Assembly (NCBI RefSeq): GCF_047124445.1
Contig: NZ_CP138921.1
Coordinates: forward strand, 1,984,001 to 2,048,000
Direction of reading: 5' to 3'
Source: Shimia sp047124445
Lineage (GTDB): Bacteria > Pseudomonadota > Alphaproteobacteria > Rhodobacterales > Rhodobacteraceae
Length of the DNA: 64,000 nucleotides
Made by a program: the position numbers and the translations under genes. This document shows positions 44,889 through 54,785 of this stretch, piece by piece; position 1 is the stretch's first letter, and every line of letters starts with the position of its first letter. Under the pieces are notes generated by a model. It saw only the letters and a list, made by a program, of their open reading frames with translations, ran no database searches and was not told the origin of the DNA.

Positions 44889-45884
44889 TTAGTTGGTCAT
44901 TGCGCCCTTCACAGCCGCAACCGCCGCCGCACCGGTCTCGCCGGTTTCTTCAACGAAGCGGTCAACAACGCTGGCCGTCGCCGCCGCCCAGGCCGCGCGC
45001 TGGTCATCAGACAGCTCGGTCACGGTCATGTTGGCTTTCATCTCGTCCACGGTGGCCGCTTCTTCTGCGTAGATCTGGTCGCGCAGTTTCTGCTCCACTT
45101 CCGCCGCAGCCGCGTCGATGATGGCTTTGTGTTCATCGGACAAACCTTCGTAGACGTCATTGTTGATCACCGCGACAAACTCGATCGCGCTGTCAAAGGT
45201 CAGGGTCATCTGATCCATCACCTCAAACAGCTTGCGGGATTTCACCGCAGACGCGCCGGTCATGCCCACATCCACAGCACCCTGCTGATAGGCGAGGAAC
45301 TGTTTAGAGCCGGACATCAGGGTTGGCGCGCCACCAAGTTCCTGCACAGTCCAACCATGGACCTTGCCGTAAGTCCGGACCTTTTTATCCGCAATATCAG
45401 ACGGTTCCACAATCGGATCGCCATTGGTCAGATACACGTTGCGGCCAAAAGCCTGCCACCACAGAATGCGGTTGTTGGTCTCTTTGAGGATCGCCGCGTC
45501 CAAAGTCGCGCGCATCTCAGAGCCTGGCGCCACAGCAGCGCGGATGTGGGCTTCGTCGCTGAAGATAAACGGGATCGACACCACGTCTACCGCAGGAACG
45601 GACCCGGCAAAACGACCGATAAACGCGGAGCCCGCTTCCACCGCGCCGCTGCCCACGGCACCTGGCACCTCTTTGTCCTTGAACAGCTGTGCCGACGGGA
45701 ACAGCTGCACCTTCAGATCACCGCCGGATTTCTCTTCCACGATGCTGGCAAAATCCTGCCAGTTCTTGCCCAAGGAATGTGTTTCCGGCAGCTGCAAAGT
45801 CACCCGGATGGTCTCTGCAAAGCTGGCAACTGGTGCAACGCTTACAAGCGCGGCTGTCGCGGCGGCTGCAATCCAATGTTTCAT
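44889..45884 (-). CDS. dctP: TRAP transporter substrate-binding protein
   Basis: A 331-residue periplasmic binding protein of the DctP family with a signal peptide (cleaved after ASFA). The ligand region includes KVRTYGKVHGW and the segment LMSGSKQFLAYQQGAVDVGMT; an Arg in this region usually grips the substrate carboxylate. GGGAGG precedes the ATG. The ligand is probably a carboxylic acid used by the downstream lyase. Confidence 0.93.
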   Translation of the reverse strand: MKHWIAAAATAALVSVAPVASFAETIRVTLQLPETHSLGKNWQDFASIVEEKSGGDLKVQLFPSAQLFKDKEVPGAVGSGAVEAGSAFIGRFAGSVPAVDVVSIPFIFSDEAHIRAAVAPGSEMRATLDAAILKETNNRILWWQAFGRNVYLTNGDPIVEPSDIADKKVRTYGKVHGWTVQELGGAPTLMSGSKQFLAYQQGAVDVGMTGASAVKSRKLFEVMDQMTLTFDSAIEFVAVINNDVYEGLSDEHKAIIDAAAAEVEQKLRDQIYAEEAATVDEMKANMTVTELSDDQRAAWAAATASVVDRFVEETGETGAAAVAAVKGAMTN

Positions 45885-46087
45885 GACGTCCTCCCAAAAT
45901 CGTACTTATGAACGTTCAACCCTAGGTGACCAAGCGGAAACCAGGTCACAATTTCGAAGTCCCGTTTCCGCTAACGCGCAACAGCGTTTCATTTTGCGCG
46001 CAAATAGTAGGACCAAACGGTCAAATTTTATGCTGCAAGGAAATTTGCTTTCGTTGTATACAGTTACAACCGAGGAAGGGGACAGTT

Positions 46088-46540
46088 TTGGACGACGCCG
46101 ACAAACGCATCTTGCGGGCCATTCAGGAACAACCAGAGCTAACAATGCGCGAGCTTGGCGAAGTCACCGGATTAAGTCACACGCCCTGTTGGCGCCGCCT
46201 GAAACGGCTGCGCGAAGAAGGCTATATCACTGATAAACGGTATGTTTTGGACGCCCAGAAGCTTGGCTTTGACATCGTCGCTTTTTGTCTTGTGAAGCTG
46301 CAAGAACACACACAGGAGTCGTTGGAGGAGTTTGAGGCCGCCATCGAGTTTCTCCCGGAGGTGGTAGAGTGTTACTCCGCCACCGGCGATCAGGACTACA
46401 TCCTCAAAGTGCTTGCGCTCAGCGTTCGTGACTATGAGGAAACCATCAAACAGAGCCTGCTCAAGCTGCCGCACATTGGATCCATCCGAACCAGCCTCGC
46501 GCTGAACGAGATCAAGAACACGCCAGACGTGCCGGTCTGA
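46088..46540 (+). CDS. Lrp/AsnC-family regulator (TTG start)
   Basis: A 150-residue feast/famine regulator: N-terminal helix-turn-helix LGEVTGLSHTPCWRRLKRL (about 25-43) and a C-terminal RAM domain with the GDQDYILKV strand that binds amino acids. The start is TTG preceded by GAGGAAGGGG; no suitable ATG exists. It is divergent from the TRAP operon with 203 bp between the starts, so it is the likely regulator of that operon. Confidence 0.88.
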   Translation: MDDADKRILRAIQEQPELTMRELGEVTGLSHTPCWRRLKRLREEGYITDKRYVLDAQKLGFDIVAFCLVKLQEHTQESLEEFEAAIEFLPEVVECYSATGDQDYILKVLALSVRDYEETIKQSLLKLPHIGSIRTSLALNEIKNTPDVPV

Positions 46541-46564
46541 CCAACCTGCACGTCTCTGCGATGT

Positions 46565-48382
46565 TCAACCTATCGCTGCACCTTGCCCGCGTGCCGCATT
46601 GATCTGACACCACGACAAGGCACGCTCACTCAAAAACGGCCCCAGCTTCGCTTCCATCTCTTGGTGATAGCTGTCCAACCAAGCGATTTCCGCCGCCGTC
46701 AGTGCCTCAAAGTCCAGCATCTCGGTCATGATTGGTGCCCATGTCAGATTGCGGAACCCAAAGAAACCATTGTCCTCCTCGACAATCTCAAACAGGTTCT
46801 CGATCCGGATGCCATAGAGCCCGGCCACATAGTGTCCCGGCTCAATCGACATCACCATACCCGGCATCAGATCCACCGCACTCACTGGCTTGCCAATCCG
46901 CTGCGGATGCTCATGTACAGATAGCCGATGCCCAATCCCATGGCCCGTACCGTGGTCATAATCCAGCCCCAGATCCCACAGCGGACGGCGACAAATCGCA
47001 TCAATATGATGCCCCTGCGTGCCGCGCGGAAACTTTAACGTGGCCAGCGCATAAAACGCCTTGAACACAGCTGTGTAGGCCTGATCGTACCCTTCAGGCC
47101 GCTGCCCAAAGGCAAAACTGCGGGTGATGTCCGTGGTCCCGGTCTCATACTGCCCACCACTGTCCAGCAAGTATGGCGCCTCCGGCAAGATCGCCGCATC
47201 GCGCGTCTCCGTGGTCGCGTAATGACACATCGCGGCATTGCCACCCGCTGCCGAGATTGTGTTGAAGCTCTCGCTCAGATAACTGCCACTGGCCTCGCGA
47301 AACGCATTCACCTGCGCCTCCGCCTCGCTTTCCCGCACAGGATCACCACTGGCGGCCCGCGCAGGCACCGTTTCTGCCAACCAGGCCGAAAACTCCGTCA
47401 CCGCCACGCCGTCCTGGATATGGCAAACGCGCATGCCTTCCAGCTCCACCGCGTTTTTCAACGCCTTGAGATGCGTCAGATAACTGGTCCGCCGCTCAAT
47501 CTTGGCACCAATCTTCTCCAGCGCCAGACACACCGCAACTGGTGAAAACTCTGGATCGACCAGTACCCGCTGCCCAGTCTTCACCGAGGCGCGGATTGAG
47601 GGCAAAAACCCATGCGGCGGCACCACCGAGATGCGCTCCGGCAGGCTGGCCACCAAATCATCCGGCAGCTTTTCCGGCTCCACAAACCAAGTGACCGCAC
47701 CGGTATCTGCCACCAACATAAAGGACTGTGGAATTGGCAAAAACGGCACATCCTCCCCGCGCACATTCAGGCACCAGGCAATGTTGTCAGGCTGCGTCTC
47801 CACATGAAACTGCGCCCCTTGCTGCGCCATGAACGCTGTCAGTTCCGCCACCTTCTCACTGGCGGTTTTCCCAGCAAACTGCAGCGGCATCGCGCTCACC
47901 TGCCCCATTGGCGACGGCGGCTGCTCATCCCAAATGAAATCCACCGGATTGTCATTCTGCGCCGCCAGCTGCACACCGGTCTCCGCAAGCGCCCCGGCAA
48001 AGCGATCATACCAACTTGGCGGCAAATGCATCGGATCAAACCCAACGCACCACCAATCCCCGGCCCGCTCCGACAGCCAATCCTCCGGCGGCTCCTCAAA
48101 CAAATGGTGGAAGGAAAACACCGCACCCACGCACTCTTCCCGCACCTGCACGCTGTAGCGCCCGTCCACAAACATCGCGACTTCTTCCATGGTCACAATC
48201 GCCATGCCAGCCGACCCCGAAAACCCGGTCACATACCGCAACCGCTCATCATGCGGCGCGACATACTCACCCTGGTGCGCGTCATATCGCGGCAAGATAA
48301 ATGCATCCAACCCACGCACACGCATCTCCGCGCGCAACGCCATCACCTGCGGCGGCACAGTCTCGATCCCACAATCAGGCAT
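46565..48382 (-). CDS. pepP: Xaa-Pro aminopeptidase (M24B, three-domain)
   Basis: A 605-residue creatinase-fold aminopeptidase, of the long three-domain type related to eukaryotic APP1. Two N-terminal creatinase-like domains (1-310) precede the pita-bread catalytic domain with metal ligands in LDSGGQYETGTTD (two Asp), HGTGHGIGHRL (His) and the Glu in SIEPGHY and GIRIEN. It cleaves the residue before proline from imported peptides. It overlaps the end of the peptide ABC ATPase gene by 8 bp, so it is tied to peptide uptake. Confidence 0.92.
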   Translation of the reverse strand: MPDCGIETVPPQVMALRAEMRVRGLDAFILPRYDAHQGEYVAPHDERLRYVTGFSGSAGMAIVTMEEVAMFVDGRYSVQVREECVGAVFSFHHLFEEPPEDWLSERAGDWWCVGFDPMHLPPSWYDRFAGALAETGVQLAAQNDNPVDFIWDEQPPSPMGQVSAMPLQFAGKTASEKVAELTAFMAQQGAQFHVETQPDNIAWCLNVRGEDVPFLPIPQSFMLVADTGAVTWFVEPEKLPDDLVASLPERISVVPPHGFLPSIRASVKTGQRVLVDPEFSPVAVCLALEKIGAKIERRTSYLTHLKALKNAVELEGMRVCHIQDGVAVTEFSAWLAETVPARAASGDPVRESEAEAQVNAFREASGSYLSESFNTISAAGGNAAMCHYATTETRDAAILPEAPYLLDSGGQYETGTTDITRSFAFGQRPEGYDQAYTAVFKAFYALATLKFPRGTQGHHIDAICRRPLWDLGLDYDHGTGHGIGHRLSVHEHPQRIGKPVSAVDLMPGMVMSIEPGHYVAGLYGIRIENLFEIVEEDNGFFGFRNLTWAPIMTEMLDFEALTAAEIAWLDSYHQEMEAKLGPFLSERALSWCQINAARGQGAAIG

Positions 48383-49373
48383 GTTGGTTGATCTCCTCCG
48401 CATGGTGACAGGCCACTTCGCCCCGCCCTTCCAAAGCCCGCAGTTCCGGGATCACTGTCCGGCACTGCGCGGTCACATGGCGACAGCGCACGTGGAACGG
48501 ACAGCCCGACGGCACATTGAGAGGCGATGGCAGCTCGCCCTCCAACTGGATCGCCGCGCCTTTGTCATCCGGGTCCAGCGACGGCGCCGCGCTCAGCAAG
48601 GCCTGCGAATAGGGATGTGACGGCGAAGAAAACAACGTCTCACTGTCGCCAATCTCCACAATCCGCCCCAGATAGATCACCGCCACACGGTTGGACACAT
48701 GCCGCACCAGCCGCAGATCATGCGCCACAAACAGAATGGTCAGATGCAAACGCTCTTGCAGCTCCAGCAATAGGTTCACCACCTGCGCCTGTACCGATAC
48801 ATCCAGGGCCGAAACCAGTTCGTCCGCGATCAGCACCTCCGGCTCCACCGCCAAGGCCCGCGCAATCGCAATCCGCTGTCTCTGCCCGCCAGAGAATTCA
48901 TGCGGCAGTTTCTCCGCCGCATCCTGCGGCAACCGCACCAAATCCAACAATTCCGCCACCCGCGGCGCAATCTCCGCCTCCGGCCGCATCTGGTGCACCC
49001 GCAATGCCTCTGCCAGAATGTCGCCGGTTGTCATACGTGGGTTCAGGGAGGAATACGGGTCCTGAAACATCATTTGAACGCGCCGGTTGTAGCTGCGATC
49101 CTTGCGCGCTGCGGCGCCAAAGATGTTCTCTTCATCAAAGTGGATCTGCCCGTTGGTCGGCTCATAGAGCCGCACGATGCAGCGTGCCAAAGTCGACTTG
49201 CCACAGCCGGACTCCCCCACCACGCCAAGGGTCTCGCCCTGCTGCAACTCAAGGCTCACACCATTCAGCGCATTGACCGATTTCCCCGGCTTACGCTGCA
49301 CCATATCCAAAAGGCTGCGCGACACCGGAAACGACAAATGAAGGTCGTCAATTTTCATCACAGTCTGGGTCAT
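48375..49373 (-). CDS. Peptide ABC transporter ATP-binding protein (DppF/OppF-like)
   Basis: A 332-residue ATPase with Walker A GESGCGKST, the signature LPHEFSGGQRQR and Walker B LIADELVSALD, plus the oligopeptide/dipeptide C-terminal region with a cysteine-rich CPFHVRCRH segment that may bind an iron-sulfur or zinc site. AGGAGG precedes the ATG, which overlaps the stop of the DppD-like gene by four bases. It couples ATP hydrolysis to peptide import. Confidence 0.93.
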   Translation of the reverse strand: MTQTVMKIDDLHLSFPVSRSLLDMVQRKPGKSVNALNGVSLELQQGETLGVVGESGCGKSTLARCIVRLYEPTNGQIHFDEENIFGAAARKDRSYNRRVQMMFQDPYSSLNPRMTTGDILAEALRVHQMRPEAEIAPRVAELLDLVRLPQDAAEKLPHEFSGGQRQRIAIARALAVEPEVLIADELVSALDVSVQAQVVNLLLELQERLHLTILFVAHDLRLVRHVSNRVAVIYLGRIVEIGDSETLFSSPSHPYSQALLSAAPSLDPDDKGAAIQLEGELPSPLNVPSGCPFHVRCRHVTAQCRTVIPELRALEGRGEVACHHAEEINQHA

Positions 49374-50359
49374 GCGGCGTCCTCCTGTGTCGCGGGCAGT
49401 GGATGGAAACAGGCGGTCTGCCGCCCCGGCGCAATGTCCTGCAACGTGGGCCGCGCGGTCTGACAGGCGGGTCCAGCTGCCTGACACCGCGGCGCAAAGG
49501 CACAGCCTTCTGGCAGGGAAAACAGGCTGGGCGGCGTGCCCGGCACCGAATAGAGTTGCGTGCGCGGCGGCACATCCTGCGGCACAGAGCGCATAAGGCC
49601 CTCGGTATACGGATGGCGCGGCGTTTGCAGCACCTGCCGCACATCGCCCTGCTCCACCACCCGCCCGGCATACATCACCGACACCGTGTCACAGGTCTGT
49701 GCAACAACGCCGAGGTCATGCGTCACCAGCACAACCCCCATCGACATCTCATCCGCAAGTTTCAGGATCAAATCGAGGATCTGCGCCTGAATGGTGACGT
49801 CCAGCGCCGTGGTCGGCTCATCCGCCAGCAACAGCTTCGGGCTTGCCGCCAAAGCAATCGCAATCATCACCCGCTGACGCATCCCACCGGAAAACTGATG
49901 TGGGTACTCACCAAGCCGCGAGGCCGCCGCCGGAATGCCCACATGATCAAGCATCTCAATTGCCCGATCCCGCCGCGCCCGACGCCCCAAATCGGTGTGC
50001 GCCTTCAAGGTTTCCGTCAACTGCGTGCCAACGGTCAGCAGCGGATTAAGCGAAGTCATCGGCTCCTGAAAAATCATCGCAATCTCGCGCCCGCGGATCT
50101 TGCGCAATTGCCGTTCCGACATCGTGGTCAGCTCTTGCCCCTGCCAGCGCACGGACCCGCGCACCTCGCCATAGTGCCGCGCCAACCCCAGGATCGAGCG
50201 CAGGGTCACGCTCTTGCCGGAACCACTTTCGCCCACAAGCCCCTGCACCTGCCCTTTGCCCAGCGCAAAGCTCACGTCGCGCACCGCAGGGAGGTCGGTG
50301 CCGCCCCGGCTAAAGGTGGTGCAGAGGTTCTCTACTTCCAAAATCGGGTGATCTGTCAT
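49370..50359 (-). CDS. Peptide ABC transporter ATP-binding protein (DppD/OppD-like)
   Basis: A 329-residue ATPase: Walker A GESGSGKSV, signature YPHQFSGGMRQR, Walker B LLADEPTTALD, and the C-terminal oligopeptide extension with CAFAPRCQAAGPAC. It pairs with the DppF-like subunit. AGGGGAAAG precedes the ATG at 50359, 11 bp after the permease gene. Confidence 0.93.
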   Translation of the reverse strand: MTDHPILEVENLCTTFSRGGTDLPAVRDVSFALGKGQVQGLVGESGSGKSVTLRSILGLARHYGEVRGSVRWQGQELTTMSERQLRKIRGREIAMIFQEPMTSLNPLLTVGTQLTETLKAHTDLGRRARRDRAIEMLDHVGIPAAASRLGEYPHQFSGGMRQRVMIAIALAASPKLLLADEPTTALDVTIQAQILDLILKLADEMSMGVVLVTHDLGVVAQTCDTVSVMYAGRVVEQGDVRQVLQTPRHPYTEGLMRSVPQDVPPRTQLYSVPGTPPSLFSLPEGCAFAPRCQAAGPACQTARPTLQDIAPGRQTACFHPLPATQEDAA

Positions 50360-50370
50360 TGTCTTTCCCC

Positions 50371-51237
50371 TCACCCGCGTGGCCGCAACAGGTCGGCCAG
50401 ACCGTCGCCAATCAACGAGAACCCCAGCCCGGTGATCACAATCGCAATCCCTGGCATCAGGCTCAGCCACCAGGCCGTGGTGATAAAGTTGCGCCCCTCA
50501 GCAATCAGCACGCCCCATTCGGCCTGCGGCGGCTGCGCCCCCAATCCAAGATAGCCCAGCGACGAACCGAGCAGGATCGCCAACGCCATATCGGTCATCC
50601 AGTAGACAATCACCGGCGTGATCGCATTGGGCAGCAGATGGCGGAAAATGATGCGCCGATCAGAATAGCCCATGACAATCCCGGCACTGGCGTAGTCATT
50701 GCCCATCTGCGCAATCACCTCGGCCCGCATCAGACGCGCATAGTAGACCCAGCCGACCAGCGTGATCGCGATATACATATTGATCAGCCCCGGCCCCAAT
50801 ACTGCCACCACCGCGATGACCAGCACCAAAAACGGGAAGGTGATGATCGCATCCACCACACGGCCAAAAATCATGTCGGCCACACCGCGATAATAGCCCA
50901 CCAAGGCCCCAACTGTGACACCGATGGTCAATGCAAAGACAGTCGCCAAAATCGCCATTTGCATGTTCACCGTATAGGCATGGATCACCCGCGACAGCGC
51001 GTCCCGCCCCAACATGTCGGTGCCAAACGGATGCGCCCAGCTTGGCGGTTGACGCACCGCCAGATAATCAATGAAGTTTGGATCATAGGGCGCGAAGACG
51101 CTTGGAAACAGCGCCAACAGGGTGGAAAACCCGATGATCACAGCCCCGATCAGAAACCCCGGCTTGCGCAGCGCCAGCTGCACCCGCGACAGCGGCGCAT
51201 CGGAGGATTTTGTAGAAGTCACAACTGCATCGCTCAT
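50371..51237 (-). CDS. Peptide ABC transporter permease (DppC-like)
   Basis: A 288-residue inner-membrane permease with about six helices. The N-terminal OppC_N region (FPSVFAPYDPN) and the EAA-like loop (YSDRRIIFRHLLPNAI) that contacts the ATPase are present. It overlaps the DppB-like gene by four bases (ATGA). Confidence 0.93.
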   Translation of the reverse strand: MSDAVVTSTKSSDAPLSRVQLALRKPGFLIGAVIIGFSTLLALFPSVFAPYDPNFIDYLAVRQPPSWAHPFGTDMLGRDALSRVIHAYTVNMQMAILATVFALTIGVTVGALVGYYRGVADMIFGRVVDAIITFPFLVLVIAVVAVLGPGLINMYIAITLVGWVYYARLMRAEVIAQMGNDYASAGIVMGYSDRRIIFRHLLPNAITPVIVYWMTDMALAILLGSSLGYLGLGAQPPQAEWGVLIAEGRNFITTAWWLSLMPGIAIVITGLGFSLIGDGLADLLRPRG

Positions 51238-52175
51238 GTCAGACGCATCCTTGGATCAAGCAGGCTTTGGAACAGGTCGGTCAGCAGGAAGACAATCGAC
51301 ACCAGAACGGCAAAGGTCAGCGTCAGCCCCTGAATAAGCGGATAGTCCCGCGCAAAAATCGCCTCCAGCATCAGCCGCCCCAATCCGGGCACGGCAAACA
51401 CAGTCTCGGTCACCAGCGTGCCGCTCATCAGGTTGCCAATCGACAGACCCAGCAGCGTGATGGTGGAAATCAACGCATTGCGCAGCACATGGCGCCCCAG
51501 GATCAACCGATTTGGCAGCCCTTTGGCGCGGGCAAACTGCACATACTCCGCATCCAGCACTTCGATGATCGAGGCCCGCAAATTGCGCATGATGATCGCA
51601 GAGGTGTAGAGCGCCACGGTCATCGACGGCAGGAACAGGTAGTAGAGCTGGCCAAAGAAACCGTCACCACTGCCGCCCACCGGGAACCACCGCAGCTGCG
51701 CCGCCAGAAAGGTCAGCAGGATCAGACCGATGTAAAACACCGGCATCGACAGGCCGACCTGAAACACCGTGCGGATCACTGTGTCCGGCCATTTGCCGCG
51801 ATTGAGCGCGGCAACAAAAGCCAGCGGCCCAGCAATCAGCAAAGACAGAGATACCGCAAAAAGCGCAAGGAACCCTGTGGTTGGCAGCCGCTCGATGATC
51901 ACACTGGACACAGACGTGCGCATCATGATCGACCGCCCAAGGTCGCCTTGCAAAGTGTTGGTGAAAAACAGCCAGAACTGCACCAGCAGCGGATCATTTA
52001 AACCAAGCTTTTCCCGAATGGCCGCCAGATCAGCGTCCGAGGCTTTGTCGCCCGCAATTGCGATGGCTGGGTCGCCCGGCAACAGCCGGACCAGAAGAAA
52101 GATGATGATCATCACAAGCACAAATGTGGGGACCATCAGCGCGAGGCGCTTCAGAACATATTGCAGTCCGGCCAT
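51234..52175 (-). CDS. Peptide ABC transporter permease (DppB-like)
   Basis: A 313-residue permease with about six helices. The N-terminus (FLLVRLLPGDPA) is that of DppB, and the ATPase-contacting loop reads FARAKGLPNRLILGRHVLRNAL. It pairs with the DppC-like subunit in the same operon, 57 bp after the binding-protein gene. Confidence 0.93.
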   Translation of the reverse strand: MAGLQYVLKRLALMVPTFVLVMIIIFLLVRLLPGDPAIAIAGDKASDADLAAIREKLGLNDPLLVQFWLFFTNTLQGDLGRSIMMRTSVSSVIIERLPTTGFLALFAVSLSLLIAGPLAFVAALNRGKWPDTVIRTVFQVGLSMPVFYIGLILLTFLAAQLRWFPVGGSGDGFFGQLYYLFLPSMTVALYTSAIIMRNLRASIIEVLDAEYVQFARAKGLPNRLILGRHVLRNALISTITLLGLSIGNLMSGTLVTETVFAVPGLGRLMLEAIFARDYPLIQGLTLTFAVLVSIVFLLTDLFQSLLDPRMRLT

Positions 52176-52232
52176 GGGTATTTTCCAATTGAGACACGCG
52201 CCGCAGGCCCTCGCCCGCGACGCGCATAGGTC

Positions 52233-53816
52233 TTACTTGCTCACAGTTGCGCGCGAGAAGATGTTGGCGCCCAGCGGGGTTTGCACGTAGCCGTCAACCG
52301 CTGTGGACACCGCCACCGCAAAAGGCGTCTCATACATGAACAGCAGCGGCGCAGCATCGGCGTAGATCGTCTGCATGTCCGCATATTGCTGCGCCCGCGC
52401 CGCCTGATCCATCTCTTTGCCGGAGGCTTCAAACAGCGCGTTGAACTTGGCGTTCTCCCAACCGGTGCCCACCGCACTGCGGATCGGAGAATAGCCCAAC
52501 CAACCGGTGACCTGGCTTGGATCGTTCACATCATCCACCCAGCCATAGGTGTGGATGTCAAACTCACCAGAGCGGTTCTTCGCGCTGCGGGTCGGCCCGT
52601 CGACCTGCTCCACAACCAGGTCAATGCCCAGTGGCGCCCACATCTGCTGAAGCGCAGCAAAGATGGTTGAGTCATCCGCAGAACCCGCCAGCGTGGTTAG
52701 TGTCACCTTGGTGCCCGGCTCAACCCCGGCCTCTTTCACCAGCGCCATGGCTTTGTCCATGTCGTAGGAATAGAGGTCCAGCTTGGACGCCAGACGGGTG
52801 GACGAGGACATCAGCGGCGCGCTCATCGGCTGACCAGCGCCTTGCAGCACCAGACCAATCAACGCGTCTTTGTTGGTGGCATAGTTGATCGCCTGACGCA
52901 CACGCACATCGTTGAGCGGGTTGGCCGACCCATCCGCACGGGTTTCGCGGGTGTTGATCGGCGAGTAGATGATCCGCGTGGACGGGTAGAGGTTCATGTT
53001 GACCGCCGGATCAGCGTCCAGCTCGGCCACACGGCTGAACGGCACAAACTCCACTGCGTCCACTTCCCCAGCCTGCAGCTTCAGGATACGGGTCGCATCA
53101 TCCGGGATGACCTCGAAATGCACCTTGTCCAGATATGGCAGCGGCTTGCCATCGGCCCCCATCTCCCAGTGGTGCTCGTTGGCGCAGAAGTCCATCGAGG
53201 CGCCCTGCTCAAAGCCACACATGTAGAAGGCGCCGGACCCCACACCCGCGCCACCAGCGGCAAAGATGGCGGCGGATTTCTCTTGATCCGTTGCGCCTTC
53301 TGCTGCCTCAAACACGTCTTTGTTCACAATTGCGGTGTTGAACGTCGCCAGCATCGACAGGATGGTTGGGTCCGGCTGGCTCAGGCTCACGGTGATGGTG
53401 TTGCCGTCCGCGGTCACGCCCGACACATTGCCCAGCATCCCGGCCCAAGGCCCCAAGTCGCCATTGCGCGCGCGGTCCAGTGAGAACAGCACGTCGTCCG
53501 CCTCCAGCGCTGAGCCATCGGCAAACTTCAGGCCTGACTGCAGCATCAGCGTGACGGTCTTGCCGTCCTCGGACACTTCAAAGCTCTCCGCCAATCCGCC
53601 CACAATCGACTTCCCGTCATCAGACGAGCGCAGCAGCGTGTCAAACAGGCTGCCCACCATCCAGATGTCTGGGTTGCGGTCCGCATAAATCGGATCAATC
53701 AGGCGCGAGCCGTCGTAGCGGGCAAAGTTCATTGTGCCGCCGCGTTCCTGCGCCGCCACCGGCGTTACAAGCGCGGTCGTTGCCGCCAAAGCCGCCGCCA
53801 TAAGGGTGCGTGTCAT
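52233..53816 (-). CDS. Peptide ABC transporter substrate-binding protein (DppA/SBP_bac_5)
   Basis: A 527-residue periplasmic binding protein of the cluster C type with a signal peptide (cleaved after TPVAA). The LAESFEVSEDGKTVTLMLQ segment and the FRARVAEL-like SRVAELDADPAV region are typical. GGGAGG fixes the ATG at 53816; the longest frame would add 73 residues over an AT-rich promoter and is rejected. First gene of the peptide operon. Confidence 0.93.
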   Translation of the reverse strand: MTRTLMAAALAATTALVTPVAAQERGGTMNFARYDGSRLIDPIYADRNPDIWMVGSLFDTLLRSSDDGKSIVGGLAESFEVSEDGKTVTLMLQSGLKFADGSALEADDVLFSLDRARNGDLGPWAGMLGNVSGVTADGNTITVSLSQPDPTILSMLATFNTAIVNKDVFEAAEGATDQEKSAAIFAAGGAGVGSGAFYMCGFEQGASMDFCANEHHWEMGADGKPLPYLDKVHFEVIPDDATRILKLQAGEVDAVEFVPFSRVAELDADPAVNMNLYPSTRIIYSPINTRETRADGSANPLNDVRVRQAINYATNKDALIGLVLQGAGQPMSAPLMSSSTRLASKLDLYSYDMDKAMALVKEAGVEPGTKVTLTTLAGSADDSTIFAALQQMWAPLGIDLVVEQVDGPTRSAKNRSGEFDIHTYGWVDDVNDPSQVTGWLGYSPIRSAVGTGWENAKFNALFEASGKEMDQAARAQQYADMQTIYADAAPLLFMYETPFAVAVSTAVDGYVQTPLGANIFSRATVSK

Positions 53817-53992
53817 GTCTATTTTCCTCCCAGGTCGAATCTCTTCGGTGACCGGGAGAATAGGCAGTTTTTGACATTTTGCTAAAACTTTTTTTAGCAA
53901 AGCTAAATTTTTGAAGCGCGGATTTTGGTGCAAATCCGGAAATTGGATACAATATACTGAAAACATTACCCTTCTTTCCGCCGTCCGCAAAC

Positions 53993-54604
53993 TTAATTTT
54001 CTGCCGCTGTGCTCATTGGCGTGGTGCTGACCCACAACTCCACGGATTCCACATCACTCACGACACGCGAAAAATGCGGTTTTGCGGTGTTGTGGTGAAT
54101 CACATCTCCCGGCCCCATGACAAACACTGCACCCTCCAAATGGTACTCAACCTCACCTGACAGCAGGTAACAAAACACCTCCCCATCATGGCACATCTTC
54201 TCGGATTCATGCCCCGGCGGACGGTGAATGATCTGCGAATGCATCAACGCCCCAGGGAAGCCAGGCCCCAATTTCTCATAAAAACGGCCCGCTGTGCCAA
54301 GCGCATAGGATTGTCGACGGTCTTTCTGGATAAACTCAGAATAGGCCTCCGGCACACTTAACAACTGCTCCACGCTGGTCTGCAACGCCGCCGCAATTGA
54401 CATCAATGACGACAGCGACGGCGAGCTGATCCCGCGCTCCACCTGAGAAATAAACCCAGTGGTCAGATCCGCTTCCTCCGCAACCGCATTCAACGTCTTG
54501 CCCAGCGCCTTGCGCCGCAACCGGATCGCCTGCCCCAGCTTCTCTGGCTGTCCCTTCTGTTTTTTCTTTTTTGCTGTCGGGGACGCCGCCATCACGATCT
54601 CCAT
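53993..54604 (-). CDS. XRE-family regulator with cupin domain
   Basis: A 203-residue regulator: a Lys-rich start, an XRE helix-turn-helix (AEEADLTTGFISQVERGIS, about 40-58), then a cupin (about 130-195) with GEVFCYLLSGEVEYHLEG and PGDVIHHN, a metal- or ligand-binding barrel. Starts at 54604 (AGGA six bases before) or 54592 (GGAG) are both good. It is transcribed in the same direction as, and just ahead of, the peptide operon, whose promoter lies in the 176 bp between; it probably controls that operon. Confidence 0.88.
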   Translation of the reverse strand: MEIVMAASPTAKKKKQKGQPEKLGQAIRLRRKALGKTLNAVAEEADLTTGFISQVERGISSPSLSSLMSIAAALQTSVEQLLSVPEAYSEFIQKDRRQSYALGTAGRFYEKLGPGFPGALMHSQIIHRPPGHESEKMCHDGEVFCYLLSGEVEYHLEGAVFVMGPGDVIHHNTAKPHFSRVVSDVESVELWVSTTPMSTAAEN

Positions 54605-54785
54605 TGAATATCCTGGAAAAACTGCGGCCACACCATATCAGCAGAAAAAGATATGTATACTAAAATGAATTTTAGCATGACTGCATGCGCTACCCGCTCT
54701 GCGCGCCGGTTATTCAATAACAACCCGCTGATTTTGCCTGACGCGCGAGACCGGCCGCAGGTTGCTCCCACCAAAGGAGCCCCTC

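Noticed and set aside
52233..54035. A longer start for the peptide-binding protein adding 73 residues
   Set aside because: The extension overlaps the end of the XRE-cupin gene and an AT-rich promoter, and hides the signal peptide. The ATG at 53816 has a strong SD.
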